Shown: piece by piece, positions 37,221-49,262 of the stretch
How positions within the stretch are numbered: the stretch's first letter is position 1
Layout: every line of letters starts with the position of its first letter
Source: Phalacrocorax aristotelis
Taxonomy: Eukaryota; Chordata; Aves; Suliformes; Phalacrocoracidae
NCBI RefSeq assembly: GCF_949628215.1
Contig: NC_134280.1
Span: 4,292,001 to 4,356,000 of the forward strand
Reading direction: 5' to 3'
DNA: 64,000 nt
Notes under the pieces: model-generated
Told to the model about the DNA's origin: nothing
Seen by the model: the letters and a program-made list of their open reading frames with translations, nothing else
The model's database searches: none
Translations under genes and position numbers: made by a program

Positions 37221-37305
37221 TGCTATTACTGCCACTTTTGAGTGTGAGGAAAGTTAGGGAAGATATGGCCATCTCACCGTACAGCTAGCCGATCTCAAGC
37301 CTGGT
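37221..37305 (-). repeat. MIR-type CORE-SINE fragment
   Basis: The plus strand reads TATTACTGCCACTTTTGAGT (37,224-37,243), then GAGGAAAGTTAGGGAAGATA and CGTACAGCTAGCCGATCT. This tracks the reverse-complement MIR order: tattatccccattttacaga, gaggaaactgaggcacaga, cacacagctag. It is strongly diverged but collinear over about 80 bases. Confidence 0.5.
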
Positions 37306-40300
37306 ATGCTCAATGAAGTAACACGAAGTAAAACTAGTGCGAGGTAAGAATGAAGTTTCCTGGACATGAGTCTTGCCTCTTCTTCTTCCCACGTAGTCAT
37401 GTTCACTCTGCAAAGTAAAAGTAATACTTGACAAGATGTTAAAAGAGGCTGAGTCATCCCGCACAACCTATGAGCAACCAAGCACTCTCCAATTTACCTG
37501 ACCTGAAGGTATAGGCCATAGAGGTTTTTTAATTTACTTTTGGTACAAATTTGAGCTTTTCTCCCTCTGAGTAGGACAAACAGAGCTCGGACTCATAGCA
37601 ACCAGTGACAGAGTCCCCATAGGACATCCTTAGCTGGTCTTAGTACCATAGCTTTGGAAAACCACTGTGCCAGGAAAGAGTTACCAATATAGCACCAGAA
37701 ACATGGATCCCTTGGAAAGACTTCACTCCAGCTATGAAAAGGCTATTCCATGTCATATTCAGGCATTCTTCCACTGAATTACACCAACTGACACTTGGGT
37801 CTAGTCTCTTTTTTTCTGATTCTGATACTCACTGTAATTTTAATGTCTTTTTTGTTTCACTGTAATTGCAATTTTTTATTTTACTGATCTTTTGTTTTCA
37901 CTTAAATACATATATTTATTCTCAGTTTTCAGAGGTAACATTCTCTGGTGAAGTCAACAGTCAAACATATCAGAATCAAATACTGAGATGAGGGACGTTT
38001 ATGCGGTATGCCTGCTAACAGTCTGAAGTTAACACAAGAGGAATTTATGCAGGACTCTACCACCACGTCTGTGGTTTAGAAGATATTTTCTGATTTGGTT
38101 AAAGCAAATAGCAAAACAGATTTTTATCTGAAGCTCTGGAATCTGGGGAAAAATAATAAAAAGAGAAAACTCCCTTATTAAATTCCATTTCCTGTTTTGG
38201 ATTTACTGGACTTATCCCTAACCAAATTCTGCAGTCTCTCCTCAAGGCCCTACTATCCTCTTCCATGGCTTCTTCACCTAAAGAACAAAAAATGCATAAG
38301 TTCTCTTTCATATTTTTCCTGGTGGGGGACAAAAAGTGAATTTGCTGTCCCTCTACAGCTGACAGACAGGTTTTGGCATCTAAAACAGAGAAGCCCAAAG
38401 TCTCAATATTTTTTCTTGCCTGTGACATTTTCCTTGGGAGATACTACCACGCCAAGAGAGAACAATAGTGCATTAACCTCAGCTTGGGTGAAGGGAGTGG
38501 GACAAGTGCCCCACCTGCAGAAGCAGGAGAAATACCCCCTTCTATGGGAAAGAGCTTTATGCATTTCCCAGCCCCTGGTGGAAGACACCCACAGAAAAGA
38601 AGAAAACATTCTCCATCCTTTACGTTATTTTACAAGTATTTGTCACATTTTTATCATAATAATGTATATAAACATAAAGCAATAATGTTGAAACTGCTGC
38701 TTTGTCCTGTCTCCTGGGATGAGGTCGGCGAAGCTGCTGCCGCTGCCACATGGACGCAGATTCTAGAAAATATCTTAAAAAAATGGCTAGCAGAGATCTC
38801 TGCTGACTCTCTCTGTTTCAGGGTAAAGTTCCTTTGACCTGAGCGAACATTTCATCTGAACAAGGGACTCCAAGATTACACTCAGGGGAACGAATTTCTT
38901 GCCCCTGGTTCCAGCCAGAAGTAGAAAAGCCAGAGATACGTGAAAAATTAGGAAAGCTTATGAACTGTGATCCATCATAAACTTGTTAAATTTCATTCTA
39001 TGCAACACAAGCAGGAGGCAACAAAGAGAACATACATCTGAGTTTATTAGCTGATAAATTTTAGCCATTAATGTAACCTTGTAAAAAAGGCAGCGTGATC
39101 TCAGGGTGCATCAGGTGAATTATTTCCAGGATGAAGTAGAAATGTCATGGTAGAGAGGGCTGGTAGATCTTGATCTGAAATACAGCATATGGTGAAGTTT
39201 AGCTGAAGCTCCAAGAAAACGGATTCACTCTTAGTGAACCTATCGGTCTGTAAACACCAGGGAAGAGAAGACATTATTCCAGTTAAAGAGCAATCTGGAG
39301 AGGGGAAAGTAGGAAAAAGAAAAAGCGAGTGGGTTTAAATTAGTCACACACATGTTTGCAATGCAAAGTAGGAGAAGGCCTTCAAACAACAGAGAACAGA
39401 GGCTGTGGTGCATCCTCACTGCAGGAATGAAGGGGTGGGGAAACTTATCTCAAGATGTAACTAGCTAAGTTTTCAGAGGTGATTAAGTGAAGTGCAGCAG
39501 CAGGTAGGGGTACCTGAAGATGAGAAGTTCCCCTCCAGCCTTATTCCTATGACCCCACCCAGCCAGTTTCCCTCACCCCTGCTAAACACATTGCTCAGCT
39601 ATTAACAAACAATAACGAAACTGCTGCTCATTGGCACAAATCACATCACAGCCAGAAGTATAGGAAAAAAAAAAAGTGAAAACGACAATAAACTGAAGCA
39701 CCAAAAAGTTCAAGTTACTGGTTAATAAGTAGTACTATGTTTGCAGCAGCTTCTATCTTCCCAGCAGCTCAGTGCATATCTACTGAGGCAGCTAACGAAA
39801 CAGGAATTGGAGCGTTGCTCTTATGAGTCACTCTGTTTGGAAACCTTTACATATTTCAAAAAAAAAAAGAAAACAAAAAAACCAAACCATGTGTTAAAAG
39901 TATCTTAGCCAAACATGTTATTTCTCTTAAATATACAACAAAACACAACTGTCCTCAAGGTAAATATCCTCTGTTTTATTACTTCAGATCACTTTTCATC
40001 TGTAATCATGTCATTAGGATTGCAATTCCTGGCTCCAGAAGAAGCAACCATCTAACTATAAACTTCTGGTTTCCCAGTCTATTTAGTCTGTGTCACTTTG
40101 AGGGGGACAACCAGAGTTCAGTAGGTCTGAGCCTACCACTGAAACCATGGCAGTAGGCTTAAGTCTCCTCATCCACGATGTGTCCAAAGGAGACTAATTT
40201 TCTCCTCAGCACTGCAGTTTCTAACAGATATTCAGGCAGCTCAGACCTTTCTTATGAATTGAATCAGAGAGCTGCATCAGGAAAAATGTGGCGGACAGTC

Positions 40301-43300
40301 TCTGTTACCCACAGATGGATCAGCAGCATTTCACCTGGTATCACCAGGGGCTTCTGTGTTCCTGTTTTGTATCCTAAAAATCTTTGTGGGGGACAACAGA
40401 GGGAGTTTCTTCCTTTGGCCTGTAGATGGAAAGGAATTTGAATAATAAATCACTGAAATCATTCTTCTGCAGGTCACCACAAGACCACTACAGTGACTCC
40501 CAGGATTAGACTTCTTAGCTTTTACTCTAAGATTTTGTACCTTACTGTGAAATATCCTTGAGGATAAGAGCTCAGAAACTTTGGATTCAGCCTATTATAG
40601 CTAGAACAGGGTTACAGTATGGGAATCCCAGTTGTTTTGTTTTCATAGCTTTTTGCAATATGTTATGTTTTATTTTCACTACCTCTGGAGCCAGGAAAGT
40701 TGCATCTGTCACGAGTAACTTCTGCAAAAATTATGATAGTGGAGACCAAAGAAAAACAAAAATGCTTTCACGCTGAGAGGCCTCTCCCTATAACAACAGC
40801 ATTCATCAATAATGGTAATAGCAAGTGGCAGCAAGACTTAAGTGTCCTTAAACTACCTTTATGCCTTTCTACAGAGTTGTATTGTCCCATCCTGCAGACG
40901 AGGTTAGGATCTCCCTCATGGTAAGGCTGTGCCGGGCCAACTACGTGCAAGCACTAGGAAGGTAACCTCCCAGGCGGTCCAGATGTGTGCAAAAGCCACA
41001 TCGACAGCTAGCAAGTAACGTGCCCATAGACAAAATCAGTGTAACATAGCCCAAAAGGATGCTTAAAGATACATTTCAATATGGGCACCACATTTCATGC
41101 TGGGCTGGCCAGCCCTGACCTACCATGTATGCACAGACTAGAACTCCCATGGACCCTAAAGAATAATTTTTTTTTTCTTGTACAAATAAGATTTCAGATA
41201 TAAGATGATACTTCAGAACCACTTCTAGGTTATCTTTTAGCTCTCCATTGCATCTCTATATTTGTCATGTTTCCTGAGGTCAAACCAGCGGCAGCTTTAA
41301 TTGCACTTACAAGGAATGTTGCTAAAACGGGCACAGAGTCCTAAACTCAACGTTTTCTTCATTATTTTGCAACTTTGGGAGCCTGCCAACATCGTTGCGA
41401 GATTTGGCATGCATTTACCTGGAAAGAATGAGAGACTTAATATTTCATTTCAGCTTTGCAAGGTTTCCACCTCCCTACCTCCCCCTAAAAAGAGCAAGCA
41501 GAGGAATTGGAAACATAGTCAAAGGGCAAAGCCGGTCTCTCTGATGTTGGTACAGATCAACAGAGCTCAGCAGGCTTCTAGGGAGCTCCAGTTGAAAGCA
41601 AGAGCAGCTCCATCCCAAGTGACTGCATCTTTGTGGGTAGCTGTCTCTCCGCTCCCTGTGAATTTGGGTGCACGGGGGATATTTTAACTCGTTCATCCAC
41701 CTAAGGCTAGTTTGCTACATGAGAGGTTCATCATGCTTGGACTTGGAAGTGTGAACTGTAAAAGCCAAGCTAATAACCTTACCTGCAGCCTAATGCCTTA
41801 AAGCCAGATCTAATGAAGGTCTGTGTTTAACACCTGTTTTAAACCTTTAACAAAGAAAATAATCCTTGTACAGAGCTTACTTGGTGCCTGGAGTCCATAG
41901 ATGACTCTGTGTTGACACACAAGCTTGCCAGGCAACCAACAGATTTTTGTTAGATATATACATTAACTATTTTAATGTAAAATATTTTAACAACCTCAAA
42001 AAGGGATGGAAGTAGAGGCTGCCACCACAGCCCACCAGAGCTGCTGCCCCACTGCTACCTTGGCAAGTCACGCTTTTGCTCTGTGCCTGGGGCTGCTTCG
42101 ACAAGGACTTGACTGCACCCACATAACACAGACGCTTCCCTTTCGCTGGGTTAAAACAAGGGCTCTGTAGGGTTGGGTCCCCTCTGGAAAATCACGACAC
42201 TGAAGGCGGTTTTCTCGCCGACTGGGATAGTACCTACACAGTGAATGCGCTGCACAGCAGCAGGGCGGTTCCTGCCTGCTCTAAGGCGCGAGACCGGAGC
42301 ATCCTGCCTGGGGTTGAACCACGAGGAAAGGGATACCCACCACGGTGCCAAGAAGCGGGTGCCTCCTCCACCAGGATGCTTTAGCTGTTGAATAAAAATG
42401 TTTTCCTGGTTAGATTCCCGCAGCTGTGCTTCACCCCTCAGCAATATCTAACTTTCTCCGTATACCCTGCAAAGACTCGCTAACTCCTATCTCAAGCTAT
42501 GGTAATCTACCAGGCCTACGTTTTAAGTGTAGCTATGTCAAAGCCCTTTTGTGGATCTGGTCTTCCCTCTGCAGCCGCCCCACTGAAAGGATTAAGCTAT
42601 TTGGGAAATGAAGTACTGTTCGCTGTGAATAAGGATGTCAGATACTGGTCCCAAAGAAGCGATGTCTCAGTATATTTTGCTTTAATATTCTTATGTCAAT
42701 GACACTAGGAGGAAATGGAAAAAGGTAAAAATTCTGTGAGGCATGTAAAACAAGCGTGGACAAGGCAATAGGAGCGTGACAGTAGGAGCTGGCTGTGTAT
42801 CAGCACAGGGGCCGGGGCGGCTGTCACCGGGGCTGGCGGAAAACGCTCCCTATGGACCCAAAGTGCTTCTAGCACTCCCGACCCGAAGAGTTAAATTTTG
42901 CTCTTCGCCCCAGCGGTATAAATCCATAGCATCTTGACTGAATCCCATAAAAGTAAATCAGTGTAAGTGAGGCCAGACTGTGGCCTAGCAATCCTGCAGA
43001 CCAACGCTGAGAAAAAGAGACGGCGATACCAGTTAGCAGCAGCTCCCGCCACGCTGGTAGCAGAATAGCACAGAGTCAGCCAGGGAGCAGCTGGGAGGGA
43101 GCCAGATGGGCAATGAAAGGGGCACAGCGAGCTCCTCAAAAAATAGATTTTTAATTGTAGGAAATTTTGCAAGACATCCCTGACATAAAGTTGAATTATT
43201 TTCATTTTTGCTCAAACAGCAAAAATGTAAATGCTGCCGTTTGCACAGAGAGGGGGGTTTTTTAAGTTGTTGTTGCAAGGCTGCACTTAAAAGGGGGCTG

Positions 43301-44312
43301 GTATTAATCATCTCTACATAAGGCAAGTTTAAAGTGGCATATCAACCAATTATTTGGAGCAGCTGATGGGCAGTGGTCTATTTTGCTGGCTGGTGTTTTT
43401 TCAGAGCGGGTATCAAATGGGTCCACGTGGCATGAACAGAACATAGCTCCAGATGGGAGAGCAGTTCCCATCTTTTGCAGAGTAAATCTGCTGTTTGAGA
43501 CTATATTATATGACTGAAATTTTATACATATGACTTTGTTGGAGCTAGGATCTCTTCCTTTGAAAATGTGCTACAATAATAATTGCATTTACCAGTTGCC
43601 AGTCCTCGCAAAACATTTTTTTTTTTGTTCAGATTGTGAAATTAATTGTCTCTAGCTAATATAATTAAAAACAAACATTTCTGATTTCAGCGGAGGGAAA
43701 GGAGAGAAAAAAAAGAAGCACACTGCAGCCCTGATTTTCTATCGACAACAAGAAAGCTCTGCCATCCCTGAACTGTTTAATTATTGAAATGAACTGTAAC
43801 AGTACACTGGATTGTTGCCGAGGTCACCGAGTAGTACTGGATGTCAAGAGGAAAGCAGCAGCTCCGAGAGCCCTCCAACGCCCCAGGCTCCGTCTAAAAA
43901 CCCACACACTTTTTCTCAAGCATTCAGCCTCTGATAGGTAGCCTGATAGCATGGCCGATTTGCTAGTATTACAGAGGTCCAACGGTGCTTGCTTGTTTTA
44001 AGACGAGCCAAACTATGCTCTGGTGACCACCGTGACGCTGTGATTCCCATGCCCTATCGCATTCCTTTTTCTCAGATCCCAGGCATTTTTTTTTCCCCCT
44101 ACGTGCAGTCCAGGATGTAGACAAATGAATTCCAAGTGACCTATGTGGGGGTGGACTCTTTGGAAACAAACAACAAAAATAAAATATCTCCTGTCCTCAC
44201 TTTTTCATTTGCTTGTTCCCTGGATACAGTTTATTCGTGGCAATGAAATACACATTGTGTCTCTGGAGCTAGCTCCAGCAGCAACATCTTTACCACCCCC
44301 TAACCTTGGCTG
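37306..44312. other. Non-coding DNA, nothing recognised
   Basis: Seven kilobases of mainly AT-rich single-copy DNA with A-runs near 39,664-39,676 and 39,860-39,892 and a T-run near 41,167-41,176. GC-richer patches at 42,190-42,350 and 42,800-42,850 hold some CpGs but are not islands. The 162-codon frame at 38,197-38,685 begins at TTG, and its peptide is unlike any family I know. Confidence 0.55.
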
Positions 44313-44375
44313 CTTTTTTTTTTTTTTTCTTTCTCCTTCTTTCCTTTTTTTTTTTCCCTTTCCTTTTCTTTTCCT
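44313..44375 (+). repeat. 63-nt uninterrupted polypyrimidine tract
   Basis: Every base from 44,313 to 44,375 is C or T, bounded by G at 44,312 and G at 44,376. It includes a T-run followed by CTTTCTCC- and TTTCC-type units. It could be a decayed poly(T) (retroposon tail on the minus strand), a splicing-type pyrimidine tract or a triplex-forming tract. No AG acceptor with an exon follows closely. Confidence 0.85.
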
Positions 44376-45099
44376 GATTTCCTATTTAAGCCTTTACAAA
44401 AGAGATCTTGTTTAACATTATCTGTTGCTTTGGAAGTCAGGCTGCCCTTTAAAGCCTATCATATCAAGGCTTGCTATTGATTTAAATGATTTTTTTTTTC
44501 CTAGAAAAAGTTTAGGAAACTGGAAATTTCTAAAAAAGTGCCTGTACGTATCTGCAGTGGCAGCAGGATCTGCTGTACAAATAATCACTGCGTATGCAGG
44601 GAAAGGGAAAAACTTCTTTTGAAACTTTCAACGTGAAGAAAATTCTGTAGACACAAAAACTGCTAAAAAGAAATAAAACTGCAGTTGGGGAACAGACAAT
44701 AAACATTTCAGGTTGCTTTATGACACACTATTACAGGCGACTATCTTGCTTAAGTAGGCATAACATTTTTCACAGTATATATTTAAGGTTTTATTATGGT
44801 TTGGATTAACAGCAGGAAACCATTGCTCTTGAAGGGAGGAGAGATATAATTTCTGCCAGTCCAGTGGCCTGATAGGTAGCAAAAAATCATTTTAAAATGG
44901 CCTGAGAAATGCACTGCAGTCAGGCACGAGCAGCCTCCAGCCTACCCCGATGCTCACGTTGCAGGCTGCATCCACAGCCCACGAACAGGAAAGGCAAGGA
45001 ATGACCCTTGGGACCAGTCCTGGCCCTGCAGGCACTGGTGTAGCTGCACCGGTTTCTGAGACTTTTGCTGTGGCACCTATGGAAGATGCAGCCCTGAGA
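44376..45099. other. Non-coding DNA, nothing recognised
   Basis: AT-rich sequence with a second T-run near 44,490-44,500, becoming GC-richer from about 44,930. No gene is recognised. Confidence 0.55.
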
Positions 45100-45780
45100 T
45101 CTGGCGAGCGCAGCGCCTCGTGCAGACGGCGCTGGGAAGATGTTGTTTCTGCTGTCAGACATCTGCGCCTCTCCCACCACCGGCGCGCTTGAAGCGTCGA
45201 CGAGCCAACTGGCAGCAGCCCCTTGTACTTGCTATCAGTATAAGCCTGCCTTCCTCACCGAAGTTACTGCGTGATTTTAGGGCAGACATCAGACTGTTTG
45301 GGGCCACCACAGCCTCTCCATGGACCTCAGCCGTCCTCCGGAGCGGCTCTCGAGGACAGCAAGCTATGTGGTGACATCTCCTCCCAGGCTGCCAACTCCT
45401 GTGAGCTTGAAACAATGGAACAAAGAATAACGGGAAAAGAACAGTCCACAATAATGCATCCAGCATTGTTCTGGATTCCCTTTGGCTTCGTTAAAATTAG
45501 TGACGTCCTTCGGCCCTGGGTGCACCAGACCTCTCCTGCTTCTGCACAAAGCAGAGCTCAGCGCCGCAGAGCCCTGCCCGGCAAACAGCTCTCGGCACTT
45601 CTCGTCTGCCCCTCGCTGACACGATGGACTCGGCGACTCCGGCATGAGCCTGAGCCCTGCATGGGGAAGCCCCACTGCAGCTGCCCTGTCCCTCGCCCCC
45701 TTCCCACTCCTTTTGTCCCGGGGGCTTTGGTTGAGAGCAGGGACCCACGCCTGAAAGCTTGCAGGACATAATGACCTGTA
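45100..45780. other. GC-rich patch with overlapping open frames
   Basis: GC-rich DNA with a cluster of CpGs between 45,100 and 45,215 (for example around GGCGAGCGCAGCG and GCGTCGACGAG). Long frames overlap on both strands. The minus frame (45,364-45,936, 190 codons, true ATG) is the longest in the window. The plus frame (45,271-45,771, 166 codons) starts at GTG. Neither peptide has a domain, signal peptide or motif I recognise. GC-rich DNA lowers stop-codon frequency in all frames, which explains them adequately. A promoter or first exon is possible but unproven. Confidence 0.35.
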
Positions 45781-48700
45781 GATATTTAGCTGTCTAAAGG
45801 AAATTAGAGCAACCTGATTTTTATTATTCCCCGTAATGTAAAAGCGTGCCCCGTTCCCCAATTTACTTTTTCCTCCTCCGACACGTACACCATTTACCCT
45901 AGGTGCTCCCACCAGCTGCCGGGCCCTCGTGGGCATGGGGGGAACAAAACCTTCCCTGGAATATGCAAAGTTTCCACAGAGACATGAGGAGCTAATCTCT
46001 TTGTAAATTATGTGAATTGAAGTAAGTAATTTAACAGCTTATTCCCCCAGGTAGCCAGTGACCACTGTATGTCCCTGTTATTTAATTTGACAGTTAACCT
46101 TTCGAAGGCTGGTAGTCATTTTAGATTAACCTTTGTATCTTAAAAATTAGTAAGCAATTTCCTTCTGGTTAATTTTTTTTAATTGTTAGTTTTTCCATGT
46201 ATTTCCTGTGGTCATCTCATCCACTGAATTACTTCATCCTTTTTAATGCATCACTGTGAGTCAAAGTTTGTGGGGGGGAAGGAGGAAGGGTTGCTAAGAA
46301 ATTGGAAAACATTATTTAAGTAGGTAAGATCAAGTATTTGTGCCACGGTTTACAATTATAATAAAATAAATCTAGAAACTATTTCATGTGTGAGAGCGTG
46401 TACATTAGTAGAAAATATTTCTATAACAGATAGCCATCTTCTGAACATTAGAAGGTTAGTAATTTGTCAGTTTTTCTTTTAATTAAAACTGTGAATATAG
46501 TTCATGCTCTGTTTGATTCAGTGTCAACATTTTGGATGGGGGCTAAAACTGATTTCCTCGTAGATCTGTTGCATTTCTCAGGACAACTGATGAAGTGTGC
46601 CTTAACATTAAGCTCTTGAACCCATGAGGTTTACTTGTTTCAAGATCAGTAAATCAACAGATATTAGAGTAATAGCCCTGATAAGGCTGAGGACTTCTCA
46701 AACACTTCTGTAAATGCTCTCTTTACCAACACTGCATCCATTTTTCCTCTCAGACAACCTGCTTTAATTCATTGCATCATTACCAAGCTGGTCCACTGTA
46801 GAATGAATTAAAATTACGCTAGTTAGAAGGTTCATTCTAAATATTTTTCTCAATGTAACCCATGCCACATTTAAAGTGTTTAAACCTTTTTTTCCTAACA
46901 GCACAAAAATCTGCCTGGTCTTTCTCTGAATAATTTTTTAAAAAATCATTGCTATTTTCAATCTTTCTCTGGGAGAATACATAAACTTGTATGAGTTCAG
47001 GATCTGTCTCCCAAAGTAATAGTAGGTATTAACCAGGGAAGGGCTCCAGCAACACCTTTGGCAGGGCAAGTACAACTGGTTTTCACCCTCCCTCAGTTAT
47101 GTTAGTCCCTTAAAATATAATCACTGTAAGAAAAGTGCTAATTCAATGAATTTTTGTACAGTTTAAAGCCAGCATCCACCAAAAAGCATCTGCTGGGTTA
47201 TGGCTTATGCAGCACAGGATGCTCAGGCGGTCTGTTCTCACCCCTTCCCACCAGTTTACTCTGCAGTGGGCAGACACATGATATCTGTGCATGTCACAGA
47301 GCTAGCCTCAAAATCTGCCTAACCCACACAAAATGCAAGTGGATTTACACTGGAATTTTTTTTTTTTTTCATAAATTTAGATAGAAGATGGTTCGTTAGG
47401 GACATGGCTATCGCTGATTTCTAAGAGTCTCTCCAATTCAGCTTCTTTGCCAGGTAATTTTCAGCAGAAACCACTGTGGAAGTTTGCTGAGGAAGATGTG
47501 GGTGAGTTGGGAGCCCCAGCCCTCATGCCTAACTCAAGAAACATGTTGCACTCTAGTAACATATGAAAAAGGAGCTCAGGCCTGGGCTTAATCCAGGGAT
47601 GACTGGGAAAAGCTTACTTCGGCAGTCACAAGTGCTGCAATGGCTGAGGAGGAGAAGGAGGAGGATGCGCTCTGAAGGCAGCTGCAGTGCTAGGACTAGC
47701 TTAGGTGCTCTCAGCATAGGTGCTGAAGCAAAGGCCAACATGTTCTTTGTGTGTGAACATGAATGCATTTTGTTGCAAAGAGGATGACCACAGAATATGA
47801 TATGTATGAGGTACTACAGACTGAATCCCCATGCTTTCATGTCAGGCTCATTCCCGCTCCCTCACCACTGCAAAGATGTGTTAAGCCACACAGAGTGGAA
47901 ATAACCATTACGTTTCTTAAAACCACTTATAACTTACCATATTTAGCTCCAAGCTTTAGTTCCTTCTACCTTGCCTACTTTAATAAATACTCATGGCACT
48001 CAATAAAATTAAAACATTGATGAACAAAACAGATCCATATGAAATTTTCCCCAGGGATTAGGAATGGAGAAGAAACACATCTGGTACAGTAGAGTCATGT
48101 TGCTAAGTATGCTCAACTTCTCAACTGATAGGTGAGTACAGCGATAATCTAATTTATCTGTAATGTACCTGAATGCTTCTTGGATCAAAGCCTGGGGGAT
48201 GCAAAGGAAAAGGCTGAAAACTGAGAAAGTCCGGTCAAGAAAGTTGCTAACTTTCAAATCTATATTTTAATCACCATGGCAGTGAGAAAGAGCTCTCACT
48301 CTGTTCCCAGGGCATTACCTCAAGACAAACATGGTGAGAATTACTTTGAGGAGTATGTGAGGGAAAGCACACCATGAGAAAGAGGAGCAGATGCATCTTT
48401 AGAGTTCAGTATTCCTCATGCCTCTAACTTCACATGCCCTTTACACAGTCTTATACTAATTTTTCTACACTGATAATCTATAGAACCTAATTACACAAAG
48501 TTTTTTAAAAAATCCTTCTAAAAAATGCATAATGCCTGATATCTGAGTCACAAGCACAGTTAATGTAATCTAACACATATTGCGGGAACCTACTGCACAC
48601 AGATATTACCAATTAGCACATGATTTTAACAATCAACATTCATGCAATTAATAGAACACTTCATATTCCTTCTAATTTTGAGCTCTGCATGAGCATATGT

Positions 48701-49129
48701 TATCATGACGGAATGTGGGATCATTTATTTATACTGGAAGCAAGGCTCCACATAGAAAGCTGAGATGCTGAAAGTTAGCCTGAAAGTGAAAAAGCCCCGG
48801 TTTTGCATTGAGAAAAGAATACTTTTAGTTCTTTCTAAAATTTGAGCTGTGTCCTTACCTTTTCATTGATCCTTGCTGTTAGTGAACTTCTGGAGGGGAA
48901 ACTGGGCTCTGGTTACAGCTGGGGAATACAACCATCAGTTAATCCTCAAGCGGGTAAAAACTTCTCTCTAAAATGGAGAACTACTCCATAATCAAGATTC
49001 ATGAAAAAGAAATAGCCACAGTGCCTTGCTTAGATTTTTTTTTTTTTTTAACATTCAGCGATAACAGTAGCTGAGCACCTTTTTTCCCTTAATATGTTCA
49101 TTATTATACCTTATTGTGAGTAGCAAAGA
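45781..49129. other. Non-coding AT-rich DNA
   Basis: Single-copy AT-rich DNA with a G7 run near 46,272-46,278, a T-run near 47,358-47,370 and another near 49,036-49,049. No repeat family, exon or promoter is recognised. Confidence 0.55.
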
Positions 49130-49262
49130 TTTATTATACTTCTAGGTCAGATGAAGAGCCAAAGTATAGAGGAATTAAGCCCAGATCCCCCAGTATTTAG
49201 CCCCTCATTTACACTGAATTCCATAGGATTTAGGCATTTAATACCTTTAGGATCCAGTCCTG
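49130..49262. repeat. Possible worn ancient SINE-like repeat
   Basis: TTATTATACTTCTAGGTCAG, GAAGAGCCAAAGTATAGAGG and AATTAAGCCCAGA follow the reverse-complement MIR layout loosely. The next phrase (TTTAGGCATTTAATACCTTTAGGATCCAG) is like one seen in old amniote repeats. The similarity is weak, so the call is tentative. Confidence 0.28.

Noticed and set aside
45364..45936. 190-codon minus-strand ATG frame as a protein gene
   Set aside because: No recognisable domain or motif, it overlaps a long frame on the other strand, and the GC-rich context lowers stop frequency. Kept only as a finding.
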